Program-made: the position numbers and the translations under genes
Assembly: GCF_003258295.1 (NCBI RefSeq)
Contig: NZ_QKYN01000036.1
Location: 1 to 64,000, forward strand
Reading direction: 5' to 3'
Origin: Streptacidiphilus pinicola
Lineage (GTDB): Bacteria; Actinomycetota; Actinomycetes; Streptomycetales; Streptomycetaceae
Length of the DNA: 64,000 nt
Notes under the pieces: model-generated
The model's database searches: none
Told to the model about the DNA's origin: nothing
The model's input: the letters and a program-made list of their open reading frames with translations, nothing else
In this document: positions 42,601 through 50,386 of the stretch, piece after piece
How the letters are laid out: every line of letters begins with the position of its first letter
How positions within the stretch are numbered: position 1 is the stretch's first letter

Positions 42601-44031
42601 GAGACGGGCCTGCCGCCTCGCCTTGATCAGCTCGCCCAACTCCGCGACCCGGTGCCCCAGCGTCTCGGCGTCCGCGCCGACCAGCGCCAGCGCCTGCTGA
42701 CCGAGCAGCGGCCGGGTGTGCGGGAGCCAGGTGGCCCACTCCCACAGCTCCTCGCCCGCCGGGTCGGTCAGGATGTAGATCTGCACGTCGCGCGGGCTCT
42801 GCAGCACGGCCAGCTGGCCGACGAGCCAGCGGGCGGTACGCCGGGGCCAGTCGCCCTGTCCGGCGACACCGACCACGCCCGCCTGCGCGATGGAAAAGGC
42901 GGCCGGCACGTCCTCGGCGGCCCGCAGGTCGCGCCCACGCCCGGCTTCCTCCTCCACCACGATCGTCGTGGGCAGGTCGGCCGTGCCGACGCGGACCTGC
43001 AGATGGTCCGGGTCGGTCCGACGGCGCTCCCACAGTCGGGCCCGCGGCCCGGTGGCGACGACCAGGAGCTCGGCCGGGTCGGGGCAACCGGCACGGCGGT
43101 CGCGCTGCTCGCGTTCCAGCGCGGCCGCGATCGCGGCCTCGGTCGTCTCGACCTGCTGCCGGTACTCGGCCAGCTGCCGCCGGTGGCCGATCCTGCCCTG
43201 GCGACGCCCCGAGTACCAGGTGCCGACCATCATCATCGGCGACATCCCGGCCATCATCAGGTACATCACGTTGTGCATGAACATGGCCATCGCGCCGCCG
43301 AAGACGGCGGGCAGGGCGGTGGCCAGCCACGGGAGCGCGTTCTGCGTCGGCGCCTTGGGCCGGCCCGGCAGCTTGAACGCCGTCCGCAGGGCGGGCGGCA
43401 GCAGTCGCGGCGGCCTGTTGTAGTCGAGGTAGCCACCGTCGGCCGAGGACGCGATCACCGCGTCCGGCCGCTGCACCACCTGTACTTCCAACACCGTCCC
43501 ACCGACGGTCAGCTGGGCGCCCGCCGGCCAGCGCACCTCGTGGTCGGGCAGCGGAGTGCGGTCCAGCACGGCGGACCCGGAACCGGAACGCACCCGCACC
43601 CGGGCGTCCAGGGGGACCCGGACCACGGCGACCGCCGCGTCCGGCTGCTCGCCGTCCACGACCGGCCCGCACGCGGGATCCACGGCAATGTGGTGCTCGC
43701 CCGCGTCCAGGTACCACACCTGGCCCGCGCCGACACCCGCCACGGCGCGCAGGGTGACCGGCCCGCCCCGGTGTCCCGTGACCGGGCCGGGCCGGTCGAG
43801 CCAGAGGACGACGCCGTCCTTGATACCGCTTTCCGCCAGGGGCTGGTCGAGGTCGAGCGGCCGGCGGCCCAGGTAGACCCGGTCGGCCGCGGGTGCGTCG
43901 ACGGTCGGCACGTCCGTCAGGGCCGGGCTGTCCAGCAGTCCCTTGACGACGTCGCGGACGCTGGTGGTGGGTTCGGCGTCCACGACCACGTCGGCCGACC
44001 AGTCGGGGAACCGCGCTATCGTGATCATCAT
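39619..44031 (-). CDS. eccC: ESX/type VII secretion ATPase (EccC/EssC-like) with ubiquitin-like and FHA domains
   Basis: 1470 aa from ATG 44031 (ATG 44028 also possible), with GGGGAG upstream. Residues about 1-82 look like a YukD/ubiquitin-like domain (DRVYLGRRPLDLDQPLAESG, KDGVVLWL). Residues about 90-195 are FHA-like. Two transmembrane helices lie around 235-275 (ATALPAVFGGAMAMFMHNVM). Three FtsK-type ATPase domains follow: Walker A GTTGSGKSE near 647 with Walker B RLLIVIDEF; degenerate GAPRSGRST near 984; GPSRSGRST near 1275. As in EccC proteins, only the first has a canonical P-loop. The C-terminus ends in PTEAPTEAPTEQEQ, encoded by a 12-bp tandem repeat. It should power export of WXG100 proteins. 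Confidence 0.92.
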   Translation of the reverse strand: MMITIARFPDWSADVVVDAEPTTSVRDVVKGLLDSPALTDVPTVDAPAADRVYLGRRPLDLDQPLAESGIKDGVVLWLDRPGPVTGHRGGPVTLRAVAGVGAGQVWYLDAGEHHIAVDPACGPVVDGEQPDAAVAVVRVPLDARVRVRSGSGSAVLDRTPLPDHEVRWPAGAQLTVGGTVLEVQVVQRPDAVIASSADGGYLDYNRPPRLLPPALRTAFKLPGRPKAPTQNALPWLATALPAVFGGAMAMFMHNVMYLMMAGMSPMMMVGTWYSGRRQGRIGHRRQLAEYRQQVETTEAAIAAALEREQRDRRAGCPDPAELLVVATGPRARLWERRRTDPDHLQVRVGTADLPTTIVVEEEAGRGRDLRAAEDVPAAFSIAQAGVVGVAGQGDWPRRTARWLVGQLAVLQSPRDVQIYILTDPAGEELWEWATWLPHTRPLLGQQALALVGADAETLGHRVAELGELIKARRQARLNSGPGAVSADPEVIVVMDGARRLRALPGVVTVLQEGPAVGVMSICVDADERTLPEECTTVVAGGTGQRARLRRQREAELDGIRADEVTDSWFEAVGRGLAPLRDVSEGQGDAALPGSARLLEILGLEEPTPTAIASHWRASGRSTKAVVGYSLDGPFALDLVNHGPHGLVAGTTGSGKSEFLQTLVASLAVANRPDAMTFVLVDYKGGAAFKDCVDLPHTVGLVTDLDTHLVERALVSLSAELTHREHLLAKAGAKDLEDYLDYAERRPGELAPIPRLLIVIDEFASMVRELPDFVTGLVNVAQRGRSLGIHLILATQRPSGVVSAEIRANTNLRVALRVTDPAESTDVIDAREAAGISAATPGRAYARLGHSSLIPFQTGRVGGRRPIGDRRSVVTPPFLQPVSWLDLGRPAPQRPRGAVETDTETDLAALVRTVEQANSMLGIAPQRRPWLPPLPLSSVVELPAEPVRGKGGEPVFSWAVQDLPTQQRQEPVTVDLATFGHLHIVGAPRSGRSTALRTIAATAAASSSVTDLHLYGLDCGNGALLPLSRLPHCGAVVQRSEPERVARLLRRLHAEVLHRQRVLGEGGFADLAEQRAAAPAAERLPHVILLLDRWEGFMGTLSEYDGGALTELIHTLHREGGSAGVHLVIAGDQMLLSGRMGSLTEDKLVLRLSDRTDASLAGLSPRKLPEHLPPGRGYRATSAIETQVGLVAADPAGPAQVAALHALGARLAERETAVPKWARPNRIAVLPTQLSFEQAWELVGTPAPMWALVGVGGDELEPLGADLRGDQPTFLVAGPSRSGRSTALCVMAESLLRGGAELVLGAPMNSPLRAFAGRAGVRGVLTAEAPTEADFAELLDPGDGPVVLLVDDAEAWKDLSCRDWLKAFVRRAAGSNRGVVLAGDVASVASGFSGWQAEVKRNRRGALLSPANTGDGDLVGTRLSRSQLATRVVPGAALVHLGTGSLTTAQIPLAATAPTEAPTEAPTEQEQ

Positions 44032-44090
44032 GAGCCTGCTGCTCCCCAACCCCTCGTGACCGGCGGGCCTGTTCCTGCCTGCTTCCGGGC

Positions 44091-44387
44091 CTACTTGTTG
44101 AGCGACCCGGCCAGCTGGCTGTCCATCTGCTGCATCGCGTCGACGGCCTTGTCCAGCCACTGGGAGAGCTGATCCAGCGTCTCCATCGCCTGGTTCGCGG
44201 AAGTGACGAACTCGGTGTGCACCTCGTCGAACCGGCCCGACGCCTGGTCGGTGACGAAGCCCGAACTCGTCAGGCTGTCGACGATGTTCTTGCACTCCGT
44301 CAGCTTCGCGTCGATGTCGCTCTTGTTGTTGCGCATCCGGTTCGCGCTGTCCTGCATCTCCTGGTAGGTGACGTTCACGTTCGCCAT
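44091..44387 (-). CDS. WXG100-family ESX protein
   Basis: 98 aa: MANVNVTYQEMQDSANRMRN, helical throughout, with the hairpin turn at about residue 42 reading SSGFVTDQAS in place of the usual WxG, and a C-terminal helix ETLDQLSQWLDKAVDAMQQM. Size and position 60 bp before the ATPase identify it as the ESX substrate/partner. It has no signal peptide, as expected for this route. The replaced tryptophan is seen in some family members. Confidence 0.88.
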   Translation of the reverse strand: MANVNVTYQEMQDSANRMRNNKSDIDAKLTECKNIVDSLTSSGFVTDQASGRFDEVHTEFVTSANQAMETLDQLSQWLDKAVDAMQQMDSQLAGSLNK

Positions 44388-44579
44388 CAGGGTGTCCCTT
44401 CTTGTCGCTTCCCGGTCCTGCCGATGCTAGGAACGGCCTCGAAGGCCGGTCCAGGCCTGCCGAAGCGGCCTTGGGCCCCTGGGCCCAAGGCCCACCAGCT
44501 GTACGCCCGAACAGCGTTGACACCCTCCGGACGCGCGGCGAACGATCTGAGGACACCGCCGAGTGCCAGGGAGACGAAG

Positions 44580-46076
44580 GTGACTCTGTCGAGCCGATCC
44601 GCCCAGAGCCCTGCCCAGCGCCGCTCCTGGCTCGTCCGGCTTCGCCCGCGCCGCGGCACGCCACGACCTGCTGCCGCCCGTGCCGACCACGGGCTGTGGA
44701 CCGTGGACCGGGTGGTCCGCGCCCTCGCCACCTCGTGCGACGCCGAGCACCGCGAGGTTCCCGCCGTCCATGCGGTCGTGATCGGCACCGACCGGGTCCG
44801 GCTCTACCTGAGCACCGCCGACGAACAGCCGCCTCCGGACTGGGAGTCCGAGCAGGACGGCCGGATCTGGCACGCGCCGCTGCGTGGACTGCAGAGCGCC
44901 CGGGTGTCGGACGCCCTGCCTGACGCCTTTCCGCAGCTCGTCTCCCTCGGCGTCTCACGTGAGGGCTTCGTCCTGCTCAACCTCGGCCGCGCCGGCGGGA
45001 TCATCGCCCTGGAGGGCGATGCCCGACAGGTCCGGCTGCTCGCCCAGGACTGGACCAGGGAGCTGACCAGCAGCCCGTGGTCGCGCGAGGTCCGCCTGGT
45101 GCGGATCGGCTTCAAGTCCAGCCCCGCGGATCCGGAGGAGACGGTCGAGGCCAGGTCGCTCGGTGACGCCACCTCCACGCTGGCCGGCTACGACAGCGCC
45201 GTACTGCTCCTGGCCACCCCACCGGGCGGCCGGGACCGCGAGGTACTGCACAGGGCCGCCGCGGATCCGGCCGGACGCTGGACTGTCGTGGTCGTCGGAC
45301 GGATGGAGCAACCGCGCTGGCGCCTGGTCCTGGGCCCCGACGGCATGGTGGACACCGGGTTCCTGGTCCACCCGGTGTCACGCCGGCTCGACCTGCCGCT
45401 GGACGCGCCGGAACTCGTCTTCCCCGACGACGATTCCGACTCCGACCCAGACCCCGACCTCGCGGCGAACCCGACGTCGACGGCCGGCGGCCGGGGCCGC
45501 CTCCCCCGACGCGGCGCCCTTCTCGCGTCCTCGGCCGCCGTGGTGGTGGCCGCCGTGGTCGCCGTCCTGGCCGCCACGCAGCTGGGATCCGCCCCCACGA
45601 CTCCCGTGGCCCGCGCCTCCGCCGCTCCCGGCACGACCGCCTCGCATCCGGCCGTCCCGCCGGTGACCCAGCCCACCGCCACCTCGACCGGACCGGCAGC
45701 CCCACCGCCTCGCCCTGCCGGCACGCTGCTGAAGAACCCGGCCACCGGCGAGTGTCTCAGCGCCGGCGCCGGCACCGACGGAACCCCACTGGCCCTGACC
45801 GCCTGCAACGGCAACGCCAACCAGCGCTGGCAGGTCGCCTCGAACGGCACGATCCAGAGTCAGGGACTGTGCATGGACGCGGCCTGGGGCGCCACCACCC
45901 CCGGAACGATGGTCCAGGTGGCGCGCTGCAGCGGCAACCCTGCCCAGCTCTTCTCGCTCCGCCAAGGCAGGATCTACTCCCACCAGGCCGGCCTGTGCAC
46001 CGCCGAGGTCAACGGCGGTACAGCCATCCACCTCGCCCCCTGCACCGGCCCCTCCACCGGTTTCCAGGAGGCCTGA
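44580..46076 (+). CDS. single-pass membrane protein with external ricin-type lectin domain
   Basis: 498 aa from GTG 44580, with GGGAG six bases ahead. Residues about 45-250 form a cytoplasmic domain (VPAVHAVVIGTDRVRLYLST, GFVLLNLGRAGGIIALEGDA, LAQDWTRELTSSPWSREVRL) that I recall from streptomycete membrane-linked regulatory proteins. A basic segment and helix (about 312-337) follow, then a Ser/Thr/Pro-rich stalk and, from about 382, a ricin-B lectin domain (TGECLSAGAGTDGTPLALTA, CNGNANQRWQVASNGTI, GLCMDAAWGATTPGTMVQVA). It is divergent from the WXG100 gene with 192 bp between, so it may be an ESX-related surface component or sensor of sugars. Confidence 0.75.
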   Translation: MTLSSRSAQSPAQRRSWLVRLRPRRGTPRPAAARADHGLWTVDRVVRALATSCDAEHREVPAVHAVVIGTDRVRLYLSTADEQPPPDWESEQDGRIWHAPLRGLQSARVSDALPDAFPQLVSLGVSREGFVLLNLGRAGGIIALEGDARQVRLLAQDWTRELTSSPWSREVRLVRIGFKSSPADPEETVEARSLGDATSTLAGYDSAVLLLATPPGGRDREVLHRAAADPAGRWTVVVVGRMEQPRWRLVLGPDGMVDTGFLVHPVSRRLDLPLDAPELVFPDDDSDSDPDPDLAANPTSTAGGRGRLPRRGALLASSAAVVVAAVVAVLAATQLGSAPTTPVARASAAPGTTASHPAVPPVTQPTATSTGPAAPPPRPAGTLLKNPATGECLSAGAGTDGTPLALTACNGNANQRWQVASNGTIQSQGLCMDAAWGATTPGTMVQVARCSGNPAQLFSLRQGRIYSHQAGLCTAEVNGGTAIHLAPCTGPSTGFQEA

Positions 46077-46206
46077 CGGCGCCCCGCACCGTGTCAGCCG
46101 GCCCGGCCCGGTCGACCGACCCGTCACCCGGCTCGGCTGAACGCGCGCCCGTCAGCCGTGTTCTCCTGACAGAAGATGTCAGTGAAAGGGTCCTAACCTC
46201 ACCGGC

Positions 46207-46707
46207 ATGACATCCACGACACCTCAGGTCTGGCACGCCGGCACCGACGTCATCGCAGGGCGCCACGTCAAGCGCTACCACATCAGCCGCGACCGGACCC
46301 CGATCGACCCGCAGATCGAGAAGAACGCCTACGACCTCGTTCCGGGGTTCCTGGCCCCACGCGACGAGACGACCCCGCCCGCCGCGTTCACCATCCTGTT
46401 CCGCAGTGCGGCCGGCGCGCACCTGAACGTCTACAGCTGGTACTGGGACAACTGCGTCTGGGCGCGGTTCGCCACCGGCGGTGTCCCGCTGATCGGCAGT
46501 CCCGACGAGGACCCCCGGAACATGGCCGAGCTCACCATCCCGCTGATCGGCTGCACCTACGAACTCGGCGTCCTGGTGCACGAGCGCGCGGCCTGGCTGC
46601 GGCACGTCTTCGGCACCGAGAAGCCGGACCTCGACGCCTACCTGGCCGACGTGATGCCCACCGGGCCGATCGGCCTGCCTAACGACGGACTGACCACAGC
46701 GTCATAG
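46207..46707 (+). CDS. hypothetical protein, 166 aa
   Basis: The reading MTSTTPQVWHAGTDVIAGRH, VKRYHISRDRTPIDPQIEKN, AAGAHLNVYSWYWDNCVWAR, ELTIPLIGCTYELGVLVHER, RHVFGTEKPDLDAYLADVMP gives a compact soluble protein with many aromatic residues and no signal peptide. Codon use is ordinary. I recognise no family. It stands alone, with 130 bp upstream and an aldo/keto-reductase fragment directly after its stop. Confidence 0.68.
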   Translation: MTSTTPQVWHAGTDVIAGRHVKRYHISRDRTPIDPQIEKNAYDLVPGFLAPRDETTPPAAFTILFRSAAGAHLNVYSWYWDNCVWARFATGGVPLIGSPDEDPRNMAELTIPLIGCTYELGVLVHERAAWLRHVFGTEKPDLDAYLADVMPTGPIGLPNDGLTTAS

Positions 46708-46770
46708 ATCTGGTCGCCGCTCGGCGGCGGGCTGCTGACCGGGCGCTACCGGAAGGGCCGGCAGGCCGCG
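46708..46770 (+). pseudogene. aldo/keto reductase fragment
   Basis: Immediately after the preceding stop codon, the plus strand reads IWSPLGGGLLTGRYRKGRQA in frame. WSPLxxGxLTGxYxxG is a conserved segment of aldo/keto reductases, lining the cofactor pocket. Neither the N-terminal barrel strands nor the C-terminus is present, so this is a short remnant, perhaps left by a recombination event between the hypothetical gene and the pirin gene. Confidence 0.6.
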
Positions 46771-46793
46771 CCGTCCGCCACCCGGAACCGAGT

Positions 46794-47561
46794 TCAGAGC
46801 GCGGCAGTGGCGTGCATCTCCCAGACCAGGACTTCGGCCGAGGTGACGGCCGAGACCCGCTGTCCGCCCGTGGCGGTGAAGCGGGCGGCATCGCCCTCGT
46901 CGAGGGCGCCGACGCCTTCGACGTCGACCGAGCCGCGCGGGACGAAGAGGTGCAGGAACGGCGCCTCGGGTAGCGCGACCTGCTCTCCGGGGCGCAGCCG
47001 TGCGGCGTGCAGAGCCGCGTAGCGGTTCCGGATCCGGATCGCGCTGGCGTCCCGGTGCCGGTCCATGCCGGAGGCGACGGTGACCAGTGAACCGCCGAGC
47101 AACTCGTCGTCGATCTCGAGCTGCTCGTAGCCGGGCGTGACACCGGGCTCGTCGGGCAGCACCCACATCTGGACGAAGCGCACGGGCGTGGTGGGGCGCA
47201 CGTCCGCGGCTCGGTAGGTGTCGTTCTTCTCCGAATGCAGGATCCCCGTGCCGGCGCTCATCCGCTGGGCGAGCCCTGGGTAGATCACGCCGGAGTGGCC
47301 GGTCGAGTCCTGGTGGACCAGGGAGCCCTGGAGCACCCAGGTGACGATCTCCATGTCCTGGTGCGGGTGGGTCTCGAAGCCGGCGCCGGGCTGCACCAGA
47401 TCCTCGTTGTGGACGAGCAGCAGACCGTGGTGGGTATTGGCGGGGTCGGGCCGGCCGGTGCCGAGCGAGAACGAGTGCTTGGAGTCGAGCCAGGAGAGCC
47501 GGCTGGCGTGCCGTTCACCGGCGCGCCGCACCTCGACGGTGGGGGTGAGCAGTCCAGGCAT
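46794..47561 (-). CDS. pirin-family bicupin protein (YhhW type)
   Basis: 255 aa from ATG 47561. Pirin features: RASRLSWLDSKHSFSLG-type start, GFETHPHQDMEIVTWVLQGS (metal-binding HxH and the paired Glu), RMSAGTGILHSEKN, VRFVQMWVLPDEPG. The C-terminal cupin (LHLFVPRGSVDVEG) ends in VLVWEMHA. Such proteins bind iron and can act as quercetinase-like dioxygenases or redox sensors. It is divergent from a MarR gene; the shared region contains a TTCAA/TTGAG site. Confidence 0.9.
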   Translation of the reverse strand: MPGLLTPTVEVRRAGERHASRLSWLDSKHSFSLGTGRPDPANTHHGLLLVHNEDLVQPGAGFETHPHQDMEIVTWVLQGSLVHQDSTGHSGVIYPGLAQRMSAGTGILHSEKNDTYRAADVRPTTPVRFVQMWVLPDEPGVTPGYEQLEIDDELLGGSLVTVASGMDRHRDASAIRIRNRYAALHAARLRPGEQVALPEAPFLHLFVPRGSVDVEGVGALDEGDAARFTATGGQRVSAVTSAEVLVWEMHATAAL

Positions 47562-47594
47562 GGGGGCCTCCTTCGTGGGGCTACATGTTCAACA

Positions 47595-47606
47595 TTCAAC
47601 CTTGAG
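47595..47606. promoter_or_regulatory. TTCAACCTTGAG site between pirin and MarR genes
   Basis: TTCAACCTTGAG has nearly complementary halves and shares the TCAA/TTGA words with the two palindromes before the YceI gene at 48230-48279. A TTCAA word recurs at 47630. It lies 34 bp from the pirin start and 67 bp from the MarR start, so one MarR dimer here could control both. Confidence 0.5.
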
Positions 47607-47672
47607 GGTACGTCGCCGTGACTTTAATGTTCAAGCATGTCATCCGCAGAGTGCGGCTGTTACGCTCCCCTC

Positions 47673-48179
47673 ATGACCACCCAGGACGAAGCAGCCGCCC
47701 AGGCGGGGACAGACGAACACGCCGACCTGTGGCTGACCTCCGGCGAGCTGGACTCGTGGCTGTCGGTGGTCCGCCTGATGACCCGGCTTCCTTGGGCCAT
47801 CGACACCCAGCTCCAGCGCGACGCCGACCTGAGCATGGTCGAGTACATGGCCCTGGCCATGCTGTCCGAGGCCCCCGAATGGACCCTGCGAATGAGCACG
47901 CTCGCCGAGAACACCAGCACCTCACTGTCGCGCCTCTCCCACATGGTCAAGCGGCTCGAGAGCCGCGGCTACGTCCGCCGCGAGGCGGATCCGGCCGACG
48001 GGCGCTTCACCAACGCGATCCTGCTCCCGGCCGGCATGGCCAAGCTGGAGTCCGCCGCCCCCGCGCACGTGGCCTACGTCCGCCGCCTGGTCGTGGACAA
48101 CCTCTCCGGCGAGCGCCTGCGCCGCCTCGGCCAGGACGCCGAGCGGATCCTGCAGCGGATCGACTCGCCTGCCCGTTGA
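47673..48179 (+). CDS. MarR-family transcriptional regulator
   Basis: 168 aa from ATG 47673; an ATG at 47637 is in frame but has no better support. The winged helix reads SMVEYMALAMLSEAPEWTLR, MSTLAENTSTSLSRLSHMVK, RLESRGYVRREADPADGRFT. This MarR is flanked by pirin on one side and the YceI/FMN reductase/aldo-keto reductase set on the other, and palindromes with the same core precede both. It is probably a redox- or quinone-responsive repressor; this role is inference. Confidence 0.88.
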   Translation: MTTQDEAAAQAGTDEHADLWLTSGELDSWLSVVRLMTRLPWAIDTQLQRDADLSMVEYMALAMLSEAPEWTLRMSTLAENTSTSLSRLSHMVKRLESRGYVRREADPADGRFTNAILLPAGMAKLESAAPAHVAYVRRLVVDNLSGERLRRLGQDAERILQRIDSPAR

Positions 48180-48229
48180 CAGCCTCGCCCGAACAGGGCG
48201 GGAATGAACGACTCGCCGGATGCGCTATC

Positions 48230-48279
48230 ACTTGAGCCTTCAAGTTCAGAGGACTAGGGTTTCACTTGAAGGCTCAAGT
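48230..48279. promoter_or_regulatory. paired palindromic MarR operators before the YceI operon
   Basis: ACTTGAGCCTTCAAGT (48230-48245) and ACTTGAAGGCTCAAGT (48264-48279) are each palindromic (ACTTGA/TCAAGT arms) and are exact reverse complements of one another. Their centres are 34 bp apart, about three helical turns. They lie 29-78 bp before the YceI start, after the MarR gene. Two dimers could bind on the same face of the helix. Confidence 0.75.
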
Positions 48280-48307
48280 CAATGAGAACTCGACCGAGGA
48301 GCTCATC

Positions 48308-48844
48308 ATGACCACCGCAACGCCGACGCCGACCCCGGGCCACTACGCCATCGACGTCCCCCGCTCGGAGATCACCTTCACCACCAAGCACCTGTTCGGT
48401 CTGGGCACCGTCCGCGGCAGCTTCCAGCTGCGCGGCGGCACGGTCTCCCTCGCCGAGCCGCTCACCGCGACCCGCGTCGACGCCGTCGCCGACGCGGCCA
48501 GCTTCGACACCGGCAACAAGAACCGTGACCGCCAGGTGCTGTCCAAGGCGCTGCTGGACACCGAGAACTACCCCGACATCGTCTTCAGCGCCGCCGGCGC
48601 CGAGCTGGACCAGGGCGGAGCCTGGGCCCTTCAGGGCCGGCTGACCGCGCACGGCGTCGACGCACCCGTCACCTTCACCGTGACCAGGGCGGAGGTCATC
48701 GGCGACGAGATCGCCGTGGAAGCGGTAGCGACCGTCGACCGCTACGCCCACGGCGTCACCAAGCTCAAGGGCATGGCCGCCCGCCACCTCCAGCTGACCG
48801 CCTCTGTCCGCGCCCGGCGGGGCAACGGCAGCCACACCGCCTGA
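48308..48844 (+). CDS. YceI-family lipid/isoprenoid-binding protein
   Basis: 178 aa from ATG 48308, after GAGGAG. YceI lipocalin-like motifs: GHYAIDVPRSEITFTTKHLF, GLGTVRGSFQLRGGTVSLAE, AASFDTGNKNRDRQVLSKAL, ENYPDIVFSA, LTAHGVDAPVTF. There is no signal peptide, so it is a cytosolic member. These barrels carry polyisoprenoids or quinone-like lipids. It is the first gene behind the paired operators and precedes an FMN reductase and an aldo/keto reductase, which fits a quinone or oxidative-stress unit. Confidence 0.9.
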   Translation: MTTATPTPTPGHYAIDVPRSEITFTTKHLFGLGTVRGSFQLRGGTVSLAEPLTATRVDAVADAASFDTGNKNRDRQVLSKALLDTENYPDIVFSAAGAELDQGGAWALQGRLTAHGVDAPVTFTVTRAEVIGDEIAVEAVATVDRYAHGVTKLKGMAARHLQLTASVRARRGNGSHTA

Positions 48845-48875
48845 GCAGGCCAGGCAGACCGAAGGAGTGAACGAC

Positions 48876-49439
48876 ATGAGCACCCTCAAGATCGCCGTGA
48901 TCCTCGGCAGCACGCGCCCCGGCCGCAACGGCAAGGCCGTCGCCGACTGGGTCGTCGACCGCGCGGGCGCCCGCACCGGCGCCGAGTACGAACTCGTCGA
49001 CCTCGCCGACTGGCCGCTGCCCTTCATGGACGAGCCGATCCCGCCCTCGATGGGCCAGTACCAGGGCGCGCTCACCAAGGCGTGGGCGGCCAAGGTCGCT
49101 GAGTTCGACGGCTACGTCTTCGTCACACCGGAGTACAACCACTCCGTCCCGGCCGTGTTGAAGAACGCCATCGACACCGCCTACGCGGAGTGGAACAACA
49201 AGGCCGCCGCCGTGGTGTCCTACGGGACGGTCGGCGGAATCCGCGCCGCCGAGCACCTGCGCGGCATCGCCAGCGCCGTCCAGCTCGCGCACGTCCACCA
49301 GCAGTTGGCCTTCTCGCTGTTCACCGACTTCGAGAACCTCTCCCTCTTCAAGCCCGACGCGCACCACGACGCCTCGGCGACGAAGCTGTTCGAGGAGATC
49401 GAAGCCTGGTCGACCGCCATGAAGACCCTGCGCGTCTGA
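48876..49439 (+). CDS. NADPH-dependent FMN reductase-family flavoprotein
   Basis: 187 aa from ATG 48876 with AAGGAG eight bases ahead. The flavodoxin-like FMN-binding loop is ILGSTRPGRNGKAVADWV; WPLPFMDEPIPPSMGQYQGA and FVTPEYNHSVPAVLKNAIDT (the PEYNxSxPGxLKN-type motif of this family) are clear. It reduces quinones, chromate or azo-type compounds, or free FMN, using NAD(P)H. It is 31 bp after YceI and 16 bp before the aldo/keto reductase, so it is within the MarR-controlled operon. Confidence 0.9.
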   Translation: MSTLKIAVILGSTRPGRNGKAVADWVVDRAGARTGAEYELVDLADWPLPFMDEPIPPSMGQYQGALTKAWAAKVAEFDGYVFVTPEYNHSVPAVLKNAIDTAYAEWNNKAAAVVSYGTVGGIRAAEHLRGIASAVQLAHVHQQLAFSLFTDFENLSLFKPDAHHDASATKLFEEIEAWSTAMKTLRV

Positions 49440-49455
49440 GCCGTCGGGAGACACC

Positions 49456-50364
49456 ATGCCCCAGCAGCCCTCTCACCTCGCGCCCGCGGACACCTACGCG
49501 TTGGGCGCGAGACGGGTCCACCGGATCGGCTACGGCGCGATGCAACTGGCCGGCGACAACGTCTTCGGCCCGCCCCGCGACCGCGACGAGGCCCTGCGCG
49601 TGCTGCGCGCCGCGGTCGCCGGCGGCGTCGACCACATCGACACCGCCCAGTACTACGGGCCCGGCGTCGTCAACGAGTTGATCCGCGAGGCGCTCCATCC
49701 GTACCCGGCCGGCCTCGCCATCGTCAGCAAGGTCGCCGCCCGCCGCGACGAGAACGGCGCGATCCTGCCGTTCGACCAGCCGCACCAACTGCGCCAGGGC
49801 ATCGAGGAGAACCTCGTCACCCTCGGCACCGACCGCCTGGCCGCGGTCAATCTGCGCCTGGTCGACCGAACGGCCCCGCCCGGTCCACGCTTTGACGCCC
49901 AGTTGGCCGAGCTCGTCCGGGCCCGCGACGAGGGCCTGGTCGACGGCATCGGCCTCAGCAACATCACCCGTGCCCATCTGCTGCGCGCCCTGGACCAGAC
50001 CGACATCGTGTGCGTCCAGAACCTGTTCAACCTCGCTGACCAGTCGTCCTTCGACGTGCTGCGCGAATGCTCCGAGCGCGGGATCGCGTTCGTCCCGTTC
50101 TGCCCGCTCGGGTGGCCGCGCGGCGTGCAGAACGGAATTCTGAGCAGCGGTGCCGTGGCCGGCCTCGCCGCGCGACTCCAAGCCACCCCCGCCCAGATCG
50201 CCCTGGCCTGGCTGCTGGACCTCGCCCCCAACATCCTGCTCATTCCCGGCACCCGCACCCGCGCCCACCTGACCGAGAACCTCGCCACGGCCGCCGTCCG
50301 TCTCGACCCCGCCGCCCGCGCCGAACTGGCCAGTCACTTCCCGCCCCCGCACGCGGCGGCATGA
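49456..50364 (+). CDS. aldo/keto reductase
   Basis: 302 aa. TIM-barrel motifs: RIGYGAMQLAGDNVFGPPRD, GVDHIDTAQYYGPGVVNELI (Asp and Tyr of the tetrad), AIVSKVAARRDENG (Lys). The fourth catalytic position, normally His (LxxxHxP/W), reads AAVNLRLVD, where Asn occupies the site; some subfamilies tolerate this. The cofactor region is LIPGTRTRAHLTENLATAAV. It is part of the YceI-FMN reductase operon and would reduce an aldehyde or ketone with NADPH. Confidence 0.88.
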   Translation: MPQQPSHLAPADTYALGARRVHRIGYGAMQLAGDNVFGPPRDRDEALRVLRAAVAGGVDHIDTAQYYGPGVVNELIREALHPYPAGLAIVSKVAARRDENGAILPFDQPHQLRQGIEENLVTLGTDRLAAVNLRLVDRTAPPGPRFDAQLAELVRARDEGLVDGIGLSNITRAHLLRALDQTDIVCVQNLFNLADQSSFDVLRECSERGIAFVPFCPLGWPRGVQNGILSSGAVAGLAARLQATPAQIALAWLLDLAPNILLIPGTRTRAHLTENLATAAVRLDPAARAELASHFPPPHAAA

Positions 50365-50386
50365 ACGCCCGGAAGGAGCACCGCCC

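Noticed and set aside
40420-44172. Very long open frame on the plus strand opposite the ESX ATPase
   Set aside because: It mirrors the codon bias of the real gene, gives Gln/Arg/Gly-rich nonsense with no domain, and has no ribosome-binding site. The minus-strand product has clear ATPase motifs.
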